A stretch of 64,000 bases of DNA from Frateuria terrea. Its GTDB lineage: Bacteria; Pseudomonadota; Gammaproteobacteria; Xanthomonadales; Rhodanobacteraceae. This document shows, in pieces, positions 29,901-36,493 of the stretch. Where the stretch lies: the NCBI RefSeq assembly GCF_900115705.1, contig NZ_FOXL01000002.1, positions 186,001-250,000 of the forward strand, written 5' to 3'. The translations under genes were made by a program, and so were the position numbers. The notes beneath the pieces are model-generated. The model was not told where the DNA came from, searched no databases, and worked only from the letters and a program-made list of their open reading frames with translations. How positions within the stretch are numbered: position 1 is the first letter of the stretch; each line of letters opens with the position of its first letter.

Positions 29901-30134
29901 CGCGAGTTTCTGGCTGAGCTGGTTGATCACCACGCTGGCGCCATCCTGCGAGATGCTGCCGCTGCCGCCGACGATGCTGCCGCCGGTCGGCGTGGTGGTG
30001 CGTCCCACGCTGCCGGCCTGCGCCGGTGCGCTGGCCAGCGCGCCGCACAGCAACAGCGACAGGCTCAGCGGCAACGCCTTGCGACGCAGGCTGGCGAGGG
30101 ATTCCTTGCGGGAGGTCGCGCGGGTGGTGTGCAT
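20895..30134 (-). CDS. Two-partner secretion exoprotein (TpsA, filamentous haemagglutinin-like)
   Basis: This 3079-residue secreted protein has an extended signal peptide ending SAPAQA at about residue 40. A TPS secretion domain follows (about 41-290: INQLSQKLALDWQSFNLGQD, then NQNPSQIFGQISSNGQVFLI, then NTHGIIFG). Behind it are three blocks of repeats that should form a long beta-helix. The C-terminus has no CdiA-type toxin; it ends in a short acidic tail with C3070 and C3077, the only cysteines I find outside the signal peptide. The partner transporter lies 12 bases upstream. The likely role is adhesion, aggregation or biofilm. The long + strand open frames opposite it are shadows of its repetitive GC-rich code. 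Confidence 0.93.
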   Translation of the reverse strand: MHTTRATSRKESLASLRRKALPLSLSLLLCGALASAPAQAGSVGRTTTPTGGSIVGGSGSISQDGASVVINQLSQKLALDWQSFNLGQDATVRFNQPGTSAVALNRILDQNPSQIFGQISSNGQVFLINTHGIIFGTTAQVNVGGLVASTLDLTPADFLSSHFNLNAVGGGAGIVNHGTIAAASGGSVSLIGGSVQNDGVILANYGRINLDGADHAVLDFDGDGLINVQITGELKHRLDAKAALNNTGTLQADGGTVVLEAAAARDLFTNLVNNSGVIDAGAISHDGGVVRLVARGGDTTDSGSIDATGVHGGSVQLLSDRNVAVSGSVDASGAQGGGRIRVGGGAQGGEGLLRSSTSTIDAGARLSADATQSGKGGSIVVWSDHDTRVAGQFSARGGAQGGDGGFVETSAGHVQIADTTRVDTHAALGRSGMWLIDPVDFTISSSGGDMTAATLQGNLSSSDVTITSSMGASGTAGNINVEQTLSWAAHTLTLSAVNDVNIDAAVTTSGTAGLVLTPGAGGRVNLTDALTVGGSGGLSVAGMVHSVSGTLDISGLGSGASIGGLDGNGLANLGGNALTLSNANGGVFSGVIKGSGGSLVLAGGTQTLSGTNTYSGGTTLSGGVLTVSGDGSLGKSTGGLTFNGGTLATSAAFSSARDIALLGNGTVQAGAALTLSGTISGSGRLTKSGAGTLTLSGTNTYGGGTTINAGTLKVAADANLGAGTGDLTFNGGTLNNTGAFSSARAIVLQGSGTLQTGADLTLSGLISGAGNLTKTGTGKLTLSGIETYTGATDVAAGTLALSGAGSVAASSGVTADGTLDISGTTSGASITSLDGSGTVALGGQTLTLSNATGSFAGVIGGTGGLSVAGGSETLAGVNTYGGATTISAGTLKLSGTGSVAASSGVVANGTFDVSGTTSGATIASLDGSGVVLLGGKTLTLSNASGSFGGAIGGSGGLVLANGNQTLGGSNLYTGGTTLDGGVLTISSDANLGAASGNLVFNGGTLATSGAFTSARSVTLLGNGTLQTGADLGLSGVISGSGDLAKTGSGKLTLSGINTYTGATDIAAGTLALAGAGSVAGSHGVTADGTLDISGSSTGATIASLGGAGTVALGGNTLTLANASGSFSGIIGGSGGLALAGGSETLSGANTYGGGTTLSGGTLSVSSNANLGATTGTLTLDGGTLENTASLVLDRTLALGAGGGTLQTDAGTNLTLAGTVSGTGGLTQTGTGTLTLDGDVSTGGSQSYGTVLLGADVTLASSSGSAGFAGTVDNADATARALTIDAGNGGVSFGGAVGGGANGRLASLSTSSQSFGAGALAVNGDLSVTTTGGDITQGNAFLVGGNADFHAGSNAITLTNAGNDFAGTVGLAGGTTAVTDGNGLTLGTLATGGLTVVSHGALDLGSGSVGGDLAATSNDGAITQGGGLAVTGTSTIDAGANAITLNAAGNDFHGAVSLLNSGAFDVALDNGSNALLLGASTLGTGTLSLAGTGITQSGSIVQAAGAGAVTLQAGSGALLLDDSGNAFTGLVSAQGAGVSVQTMGDLHMAALDAGTDGSVSLIAGGALDLVALGAIDTGNGDLTLGAGGSFSTSADLGGKNVSLRGDGGLILNDNIVARNKLTLASTNAAISQVGGTLDVAGTTTVGAGTGSVSLAAAGNDFQGDVALTGGDTTIADANLLTLATQNTGYLTVTSHGNLVLGQGTVNGVLTASSNGGTISQASGGLTVTGTSSIDAGTGAITLTDGNNDFTDTVALTGGTVGIADKNALSLGTLTTGALSVTSHGNLALGASTIIGTLDLDSSGGDITQTGALTVTGTATINAGTGLITLGALNDFQGSVNLAGGDILVTDANALVLGTLNTGALTATSTGNLGLGSGTIGGDLSATSHGGAITQSGALDVQGLGVLDAGTGAITLSNTGNHFAGAVSLTGAGIAVHDAGDLTVALLANAPDTGVSLIADGVLTLPVGAIDTGTADLVLASNGGVLGTGGALSGANVSLSGRDGLTLGDAVTAANTLTLSSTAGDITQTAGTLTAAHLTGSAGGTVLLGQSNAIGQLDSFSADGFTLLNSGSLAIAGPVDGGSTGVAITSSGGLLTITGDISGGAIDLQGMGISQSGGSIDAGSGQVSLQSGAGIAQSGGSITAGTLTGSAVGDVSLAGANQLGNLASFSAANLALTNTRGLTLAGPVTVAGTAALTVAGNLAIDDTLSAAATTLDVGGAITEGASGNLATGTLSGQASGGVTLTRSNHVGTLGNFNAANFALTNGQALVLNGSLGVDTGNIALTTTVGALAVNSALSGGTVALDSAANLVLGKTIQGNTVSLKSSGSISQTATGLITAGTLSGQSGGSTVLDQANAISALGNFTANGFSLTSDRALTVTGTVAGGASTAINTGGDLRINGTVQGDATSLSANGTISEGASGKIVADTLAGQASGAATLNGANLIGTLGNFQAAGLSLHDAQNLRVAGTVDGGASTSLDAAGNLAVSGTVKGAGTRLSATGTLSETGGGRVIADTLEGHAGGSASLTGNNSVSNLGNLDAAGLNFTNGKALTVSGAVDGGASTTLTTTAGGLTVNGSLAGTAATLNIAGAIDQGSHGRITAGTLSGQAGGDVALEGDNRIDTLGTFSARDFALRNGKALAVNGPLTASGGNLSLATTAGTLSVNTALAGNTIALESAGDLALSRTVHGGAVTLQSGGRISQTAGGLISADSLSGHSSGSTTLDQANAIGALGNFSANGLALTSTRALTVNGTVDGGGSTTLTTGGNLTIAGSLTGDTTTLAVNGAISESGAGSLNAHILTGHASGAASLAGANRVDTLGAFTAAGFTLSNGPSLTVTGPLDGGSSVSLTTTRGDLLVNGKISGKATTLTSSGAITEGQGGSIVANTLSGHAGGVTSLGTAISPLANYIGTLGDFSSRAGFSLTNAQTLTLASVGGSSFTVDAGTSRLYLGVTGGDLLQVGNTWLYDGEGSFSSTGRIGSSDAPIYVTGTGPQAVDLVGMPPAYFYAVNGSGGVLPLTGGSSVNVPTSLFTSRAQNANNHTDVYIDPSVISANYRSFGIVPSGILLPPDQQACDPEMEECDE
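21390..24010 (-). repeat. TpsA repeat block 3 (about ten ~90-105-residue units)
   Basis: About ten degenerate units share the pattern of an Asn/Ile core, LGNF, a short hydrophobic run, LTN, then a GxVDGG turn (for example IGTLGNFQAAGLSLHD, VDTLGAFTAAGFTLSN). Spacing between LGNF-like motifs is about 250-320 bases. This is the part of the exoprotein nearest the C-terminus and is likely a stack of beta-helix rungs. Confidence 0.7.
24350..26100 (-). repeat. TpsA repeat block 2 (NDF-type units)
   Basis: Five to six units of roughly 85-90 residues carry GNDFxGxVxLxGG, then TLxTGxLTVTSHGNLxLG, then an ITQ and DAGTGAITL core. They lie between blocks 1 and 3 of the exoprotein. An intervening stretch at about 25200-25700 breaks the register. 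Confidence 0.65.
26560..28560 (-). repeat. TpsA repeat block 1 (autotransporter-associated beta-strand repeats)
   Basis: Seven copies of an LSGxNTYxGGTT-type motif occur at about 26685, 26960, 27220, 27497, 27770, 28030 and 28290, a period of 260-277 bases. Each is followed by xGTLxLSGxGSVxASxGV or xANLGAxTGxLxFNGGTL. This matches the PATR-type passenger repeat, which promotes beta-helix folding during outer-membrane export. Confidence 0.75.
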
Positions 30135-30146
30135 GGTGGTGGCCCG

Positions 30147-32141
30147 TCAGAAGGTGAAGCCGAAGCGCGAATAGATGTGGTAGCCGCCCTTGTCCGAGGC
30201 GTCGCGGCTGCCGGTCGGCACCGAGGCGTCCAGGCGGAATTCGAAGTGGTGGAAGCGCGGAATGCGGAAGATCAGACCGGCGCCGACGCCCTCGAGGGTC
30301 TCGACCGGGTTGTTGCCGTCGCGATGGTGCGAGGCATAGCCGCGGCCGAAGTCGTAGAACACTTCCACTTCCAGCAGCTCGCGCCAGGGCCGGTCGTAGA
30401 AGGGCGAGACGTGATCGCCCAGGAACGGCGCGTCGACGTGGTATTCCAGCGAGCCGTACCAACCGCGGTCGGTCAGCGCATCGGCGATCGGATAGGCGCG
30501 CACGCTGTCCGGGCCGCCGATCACGAACTGCTCCAGCGGCGGCAGCGCGTACTTGGTGTACTGCCCGCCAACTTTGAAGTACATCCGCTGCGAGCGGGTC
30601 AGGAACTGCAGGCGCGTGTAGGAAAGGCGCAGCAGCGAGAAGTTGCTGTCGTGGTCGGGACTGACCAGGTCCGGCTTGGTGGAGTCGTCGCGCACCGACT
30701 TGCGCAGGCTGCCCTGCACCACGTCCAGGCCGCGCAGGCGCTGGTCGGTGCGCTGAAGGCCGAAGCCGAGTTCGGCCACGTCGAAGCGCTCGTCGGAAAG
30801 CTTCACGCCCAGTGCGCCCAGTTGCGACTTCTCGCGGATGTAGCGCAGCGAGGACTGCACCTGCAGGTCGTCGGTGTTGACGAACTTCCAGTCCGCGCCG
30901 GCGAAGGTCGAGGACGTCGGGCCCTTGATCTGCAGGTCGGCGAACGCGCCGCTGTTGATCTGCAGTTCGCTGCGGGTGGCGCCGATCACGCCGCTCAGTC
31001 CCGCCACCACCACGGCGGGGATGCGGTAGCCGAGCGCGCCGTAGACGTTGCTGCGCGGGTCGAAGGCGTAATCGACATTGGCGGTCAGCTGGTCGCCGAT
31101 GCCCAGCGGGCTGGTCCAGGCGGCACCCGCCTGGGCGCGGTAGCGGCCGGTCAGCTCGGTGCCGTAGTTGTTGCCGCCCAGGGTGAACACGAACGGGCGC
31201 CTGGCCTCATGCGCCACCATCACCAGGTCGGTCTGGCCGGTCTTGGCGCCGGGCTGGAAGGTGGAGGAGACGGTCACACCGGGCAGGTCGCGCGCGTAGA
31301 GCAAGGCCGAGTCGATGTCCTGCTTGCGCAGCGGCTCGCCCCTGAGCCGCTCGGCCGGCGCGGCGATGGCGCCGGCCCGGTAGCGCGAGGTGCCCTTGAC
31401 CACCACCTTGCCGATCGTGCCTTCCAGCACGTCCACGTGCACGATGCCGTCCGCACCTACGGTCTGCGCCGGAACGTAAGCCGTAGCCACGATGAAGCCG
31501 GCCTTGCGGTAGCGGTCGGTGATGCGGTCGGCGACCTGCTGCAGCTGGCTGAAATTGGCCTGCACCGGCTTGCCGGTGCCGCCGGACAGCGTGGCGAACT
31601 GCTCGTCGGCCAGCGCCTGCACGGCGGCCGGGGTGATACCGTCGCCCGGATGGTCGCCCACGCCCTGCACGCGGAAGCCACGTACCGAGAGGGTCTGGTC
31701 CTGTGCGGCCGCGGCTTCACGATCGCGCAACGGCGGCACCTTGGGGGCGGTCGCGCCTGCGGCAGGTGTGGCCAGTGCCTGCGCCACCGTGGCCGCTGGC
31801 GTGGCACCGGCGCCGAGATGGACCGCGAGCACCTGTCCCGGCAGGTAGGCGTGCGCATCCGCCCAGCCTGCCTGATGCAGTTTGGCGGTGATCTGCCGCG
31901 CCGCCGCCTGCAGCTGGGCGGCATCCAACGCGATGGCGCCGGCTGCGGCCAGCGCCTGCCGGTACTCGTCCTGGATCAGTGCCTGTACCTGGGCCGCCTG
32001 GGGCCCGTCGGTGGGTACGCCGCTGACCAGGATGTCCTGCGCCGGCACGCCGGCGGCAGGAGCCGGTGGCGACGCCTGGGCCCAGGCATCCCCGCCCGCC
32101 AGGGCAAGGGCCACCGCTGCTGCAAGGCAAGCAATCCGCAC
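30147..32141 (-). CDS. Two-partner secretion outer-membrane transporter (TpsB, ShlB/FhaC family)
   Basis: This 664-residue protein has a signal peptide (about 1-22, ending GDAWAQA) and an Ala-rich periplasmic linker. POTRA-type domains follow (about 145-300: RFRVQGV-like strand and FIVATAYVPAQTVGADGIVHV). The 16-strand barrel ends in GGYHIYSRFGFTF, whose terminal Phe is the BAM recognition signal. It exports the adjacent exoprotein across the outer membrane. The start is a GTG with GAGGGGA upstream, and the gene leads the three-gene operon. Confidence 0.93.
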   Translation of the reverse strand: MRIACLAAAVALALAGGDAWAQASPPAPAAGVPAQDILVSGVPTDGPQAAQVQALIQDEYRQALAAAGAIALDAAQLQAAARQITAKLHQAGWADAHAYLPGQVLAVHLGAGATPAATVAQALATPAAGATAPKVPPLRDREAAAAQDQTLSVRGFRVQGVGDHPGDGITPAAVQALADEQFATLSGGTGKPVQANFSQLQQVADRITDRYRKAGFIVATAYVPAQTVGADGIVHVDVLEGTIGKVVVKGTSRYRAGAIAAPAERLRGEPLRKQDIDSALLYARDLPGVTVSSTFQPGAKTGQTDLVMVAHEARRPFVFTLGGNNYGTELTGRYRAQAGAAWTSPLGIGDQLTANVDYAFDPRSNVYGALGYRIPAVVVAGLSGVIGATRSELQINSGAFADLQIKGPTSSTFAGADWKFVNTDDLQVQSSLRYIREKSQLGALGVKLSDERFDVAELGFGLQRTDQRLRGLDVVQGSLRKSVRDDSTKPDLVSPDHDSNFSLLRLSYTRLQFLTRSQRMYFKVGGQYTKYALPPLEQFVIGGPDSVRAYPIADALTDRGWYGSLEYHVDAPFLGDHVSPFYDRPWRELLEVEVFYDFGRGYASHHRDGNNPVETLEGVGAGLIFRIPRFHHFEFRLDASVPTGSRDASDKGGYHIYSRFGFTF

Positions 32142-32255
32142 GACGTTCCCCTCTTGATCGACTTCGCTCCGTGCGCGGCGCCGATTGCCGGCGACCGCAT
32201 CAGCGCCGACGGCCGGGCTCAGCCCGGCCGCCGCGGGGCCACGGCAAACCGCGCG

Positions 32256-32284
32256 CCCTCACCCTGTAGTGCGCACTACGTCAA
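32256..32284 (-). promoter_or_regulatory. Candidate promoter with palindromic operator for the two-partner secretion operon
   Basis: On the minus strand TTGACG (32284-32279) matches a -35 box. A perfect 14-bp palindrome GTAGTGCGCACTAC fills 32279-32266, and a weak TGAGGG (32261-32256) stands at -10 distance. The site is 115-143 bases upstream of the transporter start. A palindrome overlapping the promoter spacer suggests repressor or activator binding; the regulator is unknown. Confidence 0.45.
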
Positions 32285-32305
32285 GAAAAACGCCCATTTC
32301 GGGCG
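32284..32305 (-). terminator. Intrinsic terminator closing the type VI operon
   Basis: On the minus strand the stem CGCCC/GGGCG around loop GAAAT (32305-32291) is followed directly by TTTTT (32290-32286) and CTTGA. It lies 38 bases after the stop of the last type VI gene, just before the candidate promoter of the next operon. Confidence 0.75.
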
Positions 32306-32342
32306 GGCCTTGTTCACGCCATGCTCATCAGGCGTTCACATT

Positions 32343-32663
32343 TCAGGGAGCGAACAACAGCAGGCCCAGCAGCAGCGCGCAGACCAGTGCTCCGGCGGCG
32401 AACACCACCAGCAACATGCGGCTGGGCAGCCCACCCCGGCCGAGCAAGGCCGGCAACACGTCATCGCGCGGGGCAGGCTCCGCGGAGCCACGGTCCGGCG
32501 ACCGTAGCGGGACCTGGCGCGCGGTGATGCCGTGGCTGTCGCGCAGGGCTGCCAGCACGTTGCGCCGGCGCGCCCGGTACTCGGCGCGGGCGATGCGTCC
32601 ACCGTAGTGCGCCTCGTCGAGCACCTGGAGGTCGCGGTTGACGATGCGCTCGCGCTCGTTCAT
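32343..32663 (-). CDS. Small membrane protein of unknown function, last gene of the type VI operon
   Basis: I do not recognise this 106-residue protein. The first ~70 residues are charged and Arg-rich (RIARAEYRARRRNVLAAL resembles a SHOCT-like short helical segment). The last ~25 residues form one hydrophobic segment (MLLVVFAAGALVCALLLGLLLFA). It is probably tail-anchored with its N-terminus in the cytosol. Its ATG overlaps the kinase 1 stop as ATGA, so it is translated with that kinase and may modulate it. A terminator follows. Confidence 0.7.
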   Translation of the reverse strand: MNERERIVNRDLQVLDEAHYGGRIARAEYRARRRNVLAALRDSHGITARQVPLRSPDRGSAEPAPRDDVLPALLGRGGLPSRMLLVVFAAGALVCALLLGLLLFAP

Positions 32664-35600
32664 GGCACCTCCCTCACCAGGCGCAGTCCCACGTCCTTCT
32701 GTGCACTGCCACCGTCAGGGCGATGGCTGTCGATGGTGCAGTCGGACCAGTAGCTGGTGTAGCTGCCGCCGCGTACCGCGGTGGTGCTGCCGTCGGTCAC
32801 CCATTCCCATACGTTGCCGGTGAGGTTGATCAGGCCCCAAGGGTTCGGGCTGCGGCCGCGCGCGGCGATCGGCGCGCCGCTGCCGTCGTCGGCGCCAGCG
32901 GTGGGCGGGATGCAGTTGCTGTCCGGCGCCTGCTTCCAGCCGCCGCCTGCGCGCGCAGCGGCCAGCCACTCGGCGTCGGTCGGCAGGCGGTAGACGTGGC
33001 CACTCGCGCTACCCAGCCAGGCTGCGTAGGCGCGCGCCTGGGCCAGGCTGATGTTGCTCACCGGCAGGCTGCCGGCGGAGCGGTCTTCCAGCGTGATCGC
33101 GCTGCATTTGCCGGTGGCGCCGCAGTAGCGGTTGTACTCGTTGACGGTGATTTCCGAGCGGGTCATCGCCAGCACCTTGCCGCCGGCACGCACCACCACC
33201 AGCGCCGGGCCGCGCTTGCCATCGATGGTGTCGAAGCAGGCGCGGCCGGCGCCAACCAGGTCGGGTGCGGCGCAGGGATCAGACGAGGGACCGGCGGTAG
33301 CGGTGGCCGGCGCGGGGCGGATCACCGCCGGGCTGCCCTTGCCCGCTGCGGTCGGCGCCGGCTGGCTGGCCGGCGCATTGCGCGTCGGCGTGGCAAGGTT
33401 GCCCGTGGGCGCGGTATTGCCCGGCACAGCTGCCGGTGCCGTGGTGACGGGCGTCGCGGTGGTGGGCTTGAGCGAGTCCAGCAGTGCGGACAGCGAACCC
33501 TCACCCAGCTGTCCGCGCAATTTCATGTCCGCTTCGAGTGCCGCCAGTCCGTCGGCGTCTGCGCGTCGCACCTGCGCCAGTTGTCGGTGCAACCGGTCGA
33601 GATCGCTCGACGCGATGGCCTGGCCGCGCGCCTTCACCAGTTCGGCCGCCAGGCCGTAGCGGGCGCTGGCCTTGGCCAGATCGTCGCGCTTGCCAAGTTG
33701 GCCGGTGGCACGCGCGAGCACGTCGGCGGCCGATTGGTAGCGGCCCTTGCGGAACGCCTCGCGCGCCTGGCCGAGGTAGGCATCGGCCAGCAGTTGCGGG
33801 CCTTCGCTGGCCAGGAACGGATGCTGCGGCGCCAACGCGCGGATGCGCGCCAGCGACTCCTGCGCCTTGGCGGTATCGCCCGCCGCCGCCGCGCGCTTGA
33901 CCGATTCGATGCGCGCAGTGACCTCGGCCGCGGCACTCTCCTGTGCCAGGCGGTCCTGCTGTTGCTTGTCCAGCGCGGCCAGCTGGTCGTGTTCGCTCTG
34001 CAGCGCTGCGGATTGCGGTGCCATGGTCAGGCCGAAATCGACCAGGGCAAGGTCCTGCGGCAGGTGCAACGGATCGGTCTGCTGGCCCGCCACCGTGGCG
34101 ATGGCGGTGGCGAGCTGGTCGAGCAGCGCGCGCGTCTGCGCCGACGCATCGCCCTTGAGCGGGGCGACCGCCGCGGCGACCTGGCGTCGCCACTCGGCGG
34201 TGGCCTGCGGATGGGTGAGCAGCGCGGACAGCGCGGCACGGGCCTCGGGCAGGCTGGTGGCTGCGGCGGCCGCGGGCGCGGCGGCCGCCACTTCGCCTGC
34301 GCCCATCGCCGTCAGCTGCGCCTGGCGCCGCTGCAGGCGCGCCGAATCCGGGAACAGCTCGAGCGCCTGCTTCAGGTGCGCCGCAGCCTGGGCATCCTGG
34401 TGCTGCGCCATCTGCTGGCCGATGGCGATGTCGTACTTGAGCTCCAGCTCGGCGTTCTTCAGCAGGCTGCTCGACGGATCGATGGCGCGGATCTTCTGCA
34501 GCGTCTGGACGGCGTTGTCCGGCTGGTCGGCGAAGATGGCGCCGGCCTCCACGCGCTGCGAGAGCTGCGTGTCGAGGCTGTTGAGCAGCTCGTTCTTCTG
34601 CTGCTCCATCGCGCTGCGGCGAATGTCCAGCTGGGGCGAGTAGAGCTTGAGCTGGTCGCGCAGGGCGAACAGCTGCTGCGCGTGGGCGTAATCGTAGCGG
34701 CCCTGCGCCGGGTTCCAGTAGCCGTCCAGCCGGGTAAGCAGGAAGCGCTGGATCAGCTCGCTCTGGTCGAGAACGAGGCGCTTGCGCTCCTCGTCGCCGA
34801 GCGTATCCAGCGCCGCCATCGCCTGCGCCTTGTCGGTGTAGACGTGCGTGTTGTCCGGCGAGAAGCGCGCAATCACCTGCGCCACCCTGCGCTGGTGCAG
34901 GTAGTGCGCGCCGCCCCAGCCGCCGGCGACCAGAAGCACCAGCGCGCCGCCGCCCCAGATCAGGTACGGGCCGATGCGCTCGCGCAGGCCGACCTCGCGC
35001 AGGCCATCGACAAACTCGCCGGCCGTGCGCAGGCGGTCTTCCTTGTGGAAGGCCACCGCGTCGCACAGTGTCTTGTACTGGCGACGGGTGAGGCCGGGCA
35101 CCGGCGGCGGCTTGCGGCCCTCGCGCATCGCCAGCTCGGCGCTCACCTTGTCGAACGGGTGCTTGCCGGTGAGCAGTTCGAAGGCCACGCAGCCGAGCGC
35201 ATAGAGATCGTCGCTGGGGGTCGGCTCGCCGCCCTGGATCATTTCCAGGCTGGCGTAGGCCGGCGTCAGCGCGCCCAGCGTGCCGGCGTCGAACACGGTC
35301 TGCTCGCCGACCGCCTCGCCCATGTGCTTGCCGGCGCGCGCGATGCCGAAGTCGAACACCTTCGGGATGCCATCGCGGGTGACCATGACGTTGCCCGGCT
35401 TGAAGTCCGAATGCACCACGCCGGCGGCATGCGCGCGCTTGAGCGCCCAGGCCATGCCCTCGATCAGCGGTCGTGCCTTGGCCAGCGGCATGCCGTTGTA
35501 GGCGCGTTCGCGGATCAGCGTCTTGAGATCGGAACCGTCGACGTATTCCATCGTCATGAAGACGATCGTGCGGTCCTTGTCGAAATCGTAGACGCGCACG

Positions 35601-36406
35601 ATGTTGTCGTGCGCCAGCGACTGCGAGCGGCGCGATTCGCGCTGCAGCGCGATCAGCGAATCAGGGTGGCGGCGGAACTCGTCGTTCAGCACCTTGACCG
35701 CGACGTACGGATCACGGTCGCGAGCCTCGACCTTGCGCTCGTCGCGCGCCAGGAACACCACGCCCATGCCGCCGCGGCCGATCTCGCGCTCCAGCTGGAA
35801 GCGGCCCTTGAGCAGCATGCCGACGTGCGCATGGTCGCCGCCCTCGACGCCGGCCAGGCGCTCGAGGCTGACGCTGTTGAAGCTGCTGGCCGAGTTCGAA
35901 CCGGTGCCGGTGGCGCCCTGCGTGCTGGTGGACTGGGACAGGTCCGCCTCGCGGCCGTACGAGGCCGGCGAAACCACGGTGGATTCGTCGATGGCCGCGG
36001 TGGGCGGTGCCGGCGGGCGCGAGGCGGGCATGACCACGGTGGCGTCGGCGCCATCACCGTGCGCCGGGGGTGCGGCCGGGGTGGCGGGTACGACCCGCGT
36101 GGCGCCGGCTTCGGCGACCGGTTCCCCGGCTGCCGGACGCGTGGCCGATACCACCACGGTCGCATCGTCGAGCGCCGGAGCGTCATCCCCCGCGGCCACG
36201 GCCTGTGCGGCGACCAGCCGTTCGAGCAGTACGCGGCCGATCTGCCCGTCCAGTTCGCCGTCGTCGTTCAGGCGGCGCAGCAGCGCGACTTCGTCGTGGT
36301 GGTGTTCCTCAGGCACCGAACCACGCCTGGCCAGTGCATCGAGCAGCACGGGAAGCGGCAGGTGGCCGTTACGGAAGGCGGCAATCAGTTCGGCAAGCGT
36401 GTTCAT
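32660..36406 (-). CDS. ppkA: Membrane Ser/Thr protein kinase 1 (PpkA-like) with C-terminal FGE-sulfatase-like domain
   Basis: This 1248-residue kinase has a helical N-terminal domain (1-70), then a Pro/Ala-rich linker with four Ala/Ser-Thr-x-Val sites (T83, T103, T123, T143). The kinase domain (about 203-470) has glycine loop [10 protein letters not shown]238, catalytic HSDFKPGN (D334) and DFG at 352-354. One membrane helix lies at about 480-500. A long periplasmic region with helical repeats ends in an FGE-sulfatase-like domain (about 1050-1246) where one catalytic cysteine is replaced (S1218; C1223 kept). PpkA-type kinases switch on type VI secretion by threonine phosphorylation. A closely similar paralogue lies two genes upstream. 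Confidence 0.9.
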   Translation of the reverse strand: MNTLAELIAAFRNGHLPLPVLLDALARRGSVPEEHHHDEVALLRRLNDDGELDGQIGRVLLERLVAAQAVAAGDDAPALDDATVVVSATRPAAGEPVAEAGATRVVPATPAAPPAHGDGADATVVMPASRPPAPPTAAIDESTVVSPASYGREADLSQSTSTQGATGTGSNSASSFNSVSLERLAGVEGGDHAHVGMLLKGRFQLEREIGRGGMGVVFLARDERKVEARDRDPYVAVKVLNDEFRRHPDSLIALQRESRRSQSLAHDNIVRVYDFDKDRTIVFMTMEYVDGSDLKTLIRERAYNGMPLAKARPLIEGMAWALKRAHAAGVVHSDFKPGNVMVTRDGIPKVFDFGIARAGKHMGEAVGEQTVFDAGTLGALTPAYASLEMIQGGEPTPSDDLYALGCVAFELLTGKHPFDKVSAELAMREGRKPPPVPGLTRRQYKTLCDAVAFHKEDRLRTAGEFVDGLREVGLRERIGPYLIWGGGALVLLVAGGWGGAHYLHQRRVAQVIARFSPDNTHVYTDKAQAMAALDTLGDEERKRLVLDQSELIQRFLLTRLDGYWNPAQGRYDYAHAQQLFALRDQLKLYSPQLDIRRSAMEQQKNELLNSLDTQLSQRVEAGAIFADQPDNAVQTLQKIRAIDPSSSLLKNAELELKYDIAIGQQMAQHQDAQAAAHLKQALELFPDSARLQRRQAQLTAMGAGEVAAAAPAAAAATSLPEARAALSALLTHPQATAEWRRQVAAAVAPLKGDASAQTRALLDQLATAIATVAGQQTDPLHLPQDLALVDFGLTMAPQSAALQSEHDQLAALDKQQQDRLAQESAAAEVTARIESVKRAAAAGDTAKAQESLARIRALAPQHPFLASEGPQLLADAYLGQAREAFRKGRYQSAADVLARATGQLGKRDDLAKASARYGLAAELVKARGQAIASSDLDRLHRQLAQVRRADADGLAALEADMKLRGQLGEGSLSALLDSLKPTTATPVTTAPAAVPGNTAPTGNLATPTRNAPASQPAPTAAGKGSPAVIRPAPATATAGPSSDPCAAPDLVGAGRACFDTIDGKRGPALVVVRAGGKVLAMTRSEITVNEYNRYCGATGKCSAITLEDRSAGSLPVSNISLAQARAYAAWLGSASGHVYRLPTDAEWLAAARAGGGWKQAPDSNCIPPTAGADDGSGAPIAARGRSPNPWGLINLTGNVWEWVTDGSTTAVRGGSYTSYWSDCTIDSHRPDGGSAQKDVGLRLVREVP

Positions 36407-36493
36407 GCGGAGCTCTTGGTCAGTGATGCAGCCGCATGGAACTCGGCCAGGGCTGTGTCGCGCCGTGGGTGGCCGGCGCGGGCAAGGCGCACG

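Noticed and set aside
25779-32507. A 2242-codon + strand open frame opposite tpsA and tpsB, and other long + frames between 20226 and 26400
   Set aside because: They lie opposite a clear TPS exoprotein and transporter, are Arg/Ala/Gly-rich without domains, and arise because the repetitive GC-rich code lacks stops in the antisense frames.
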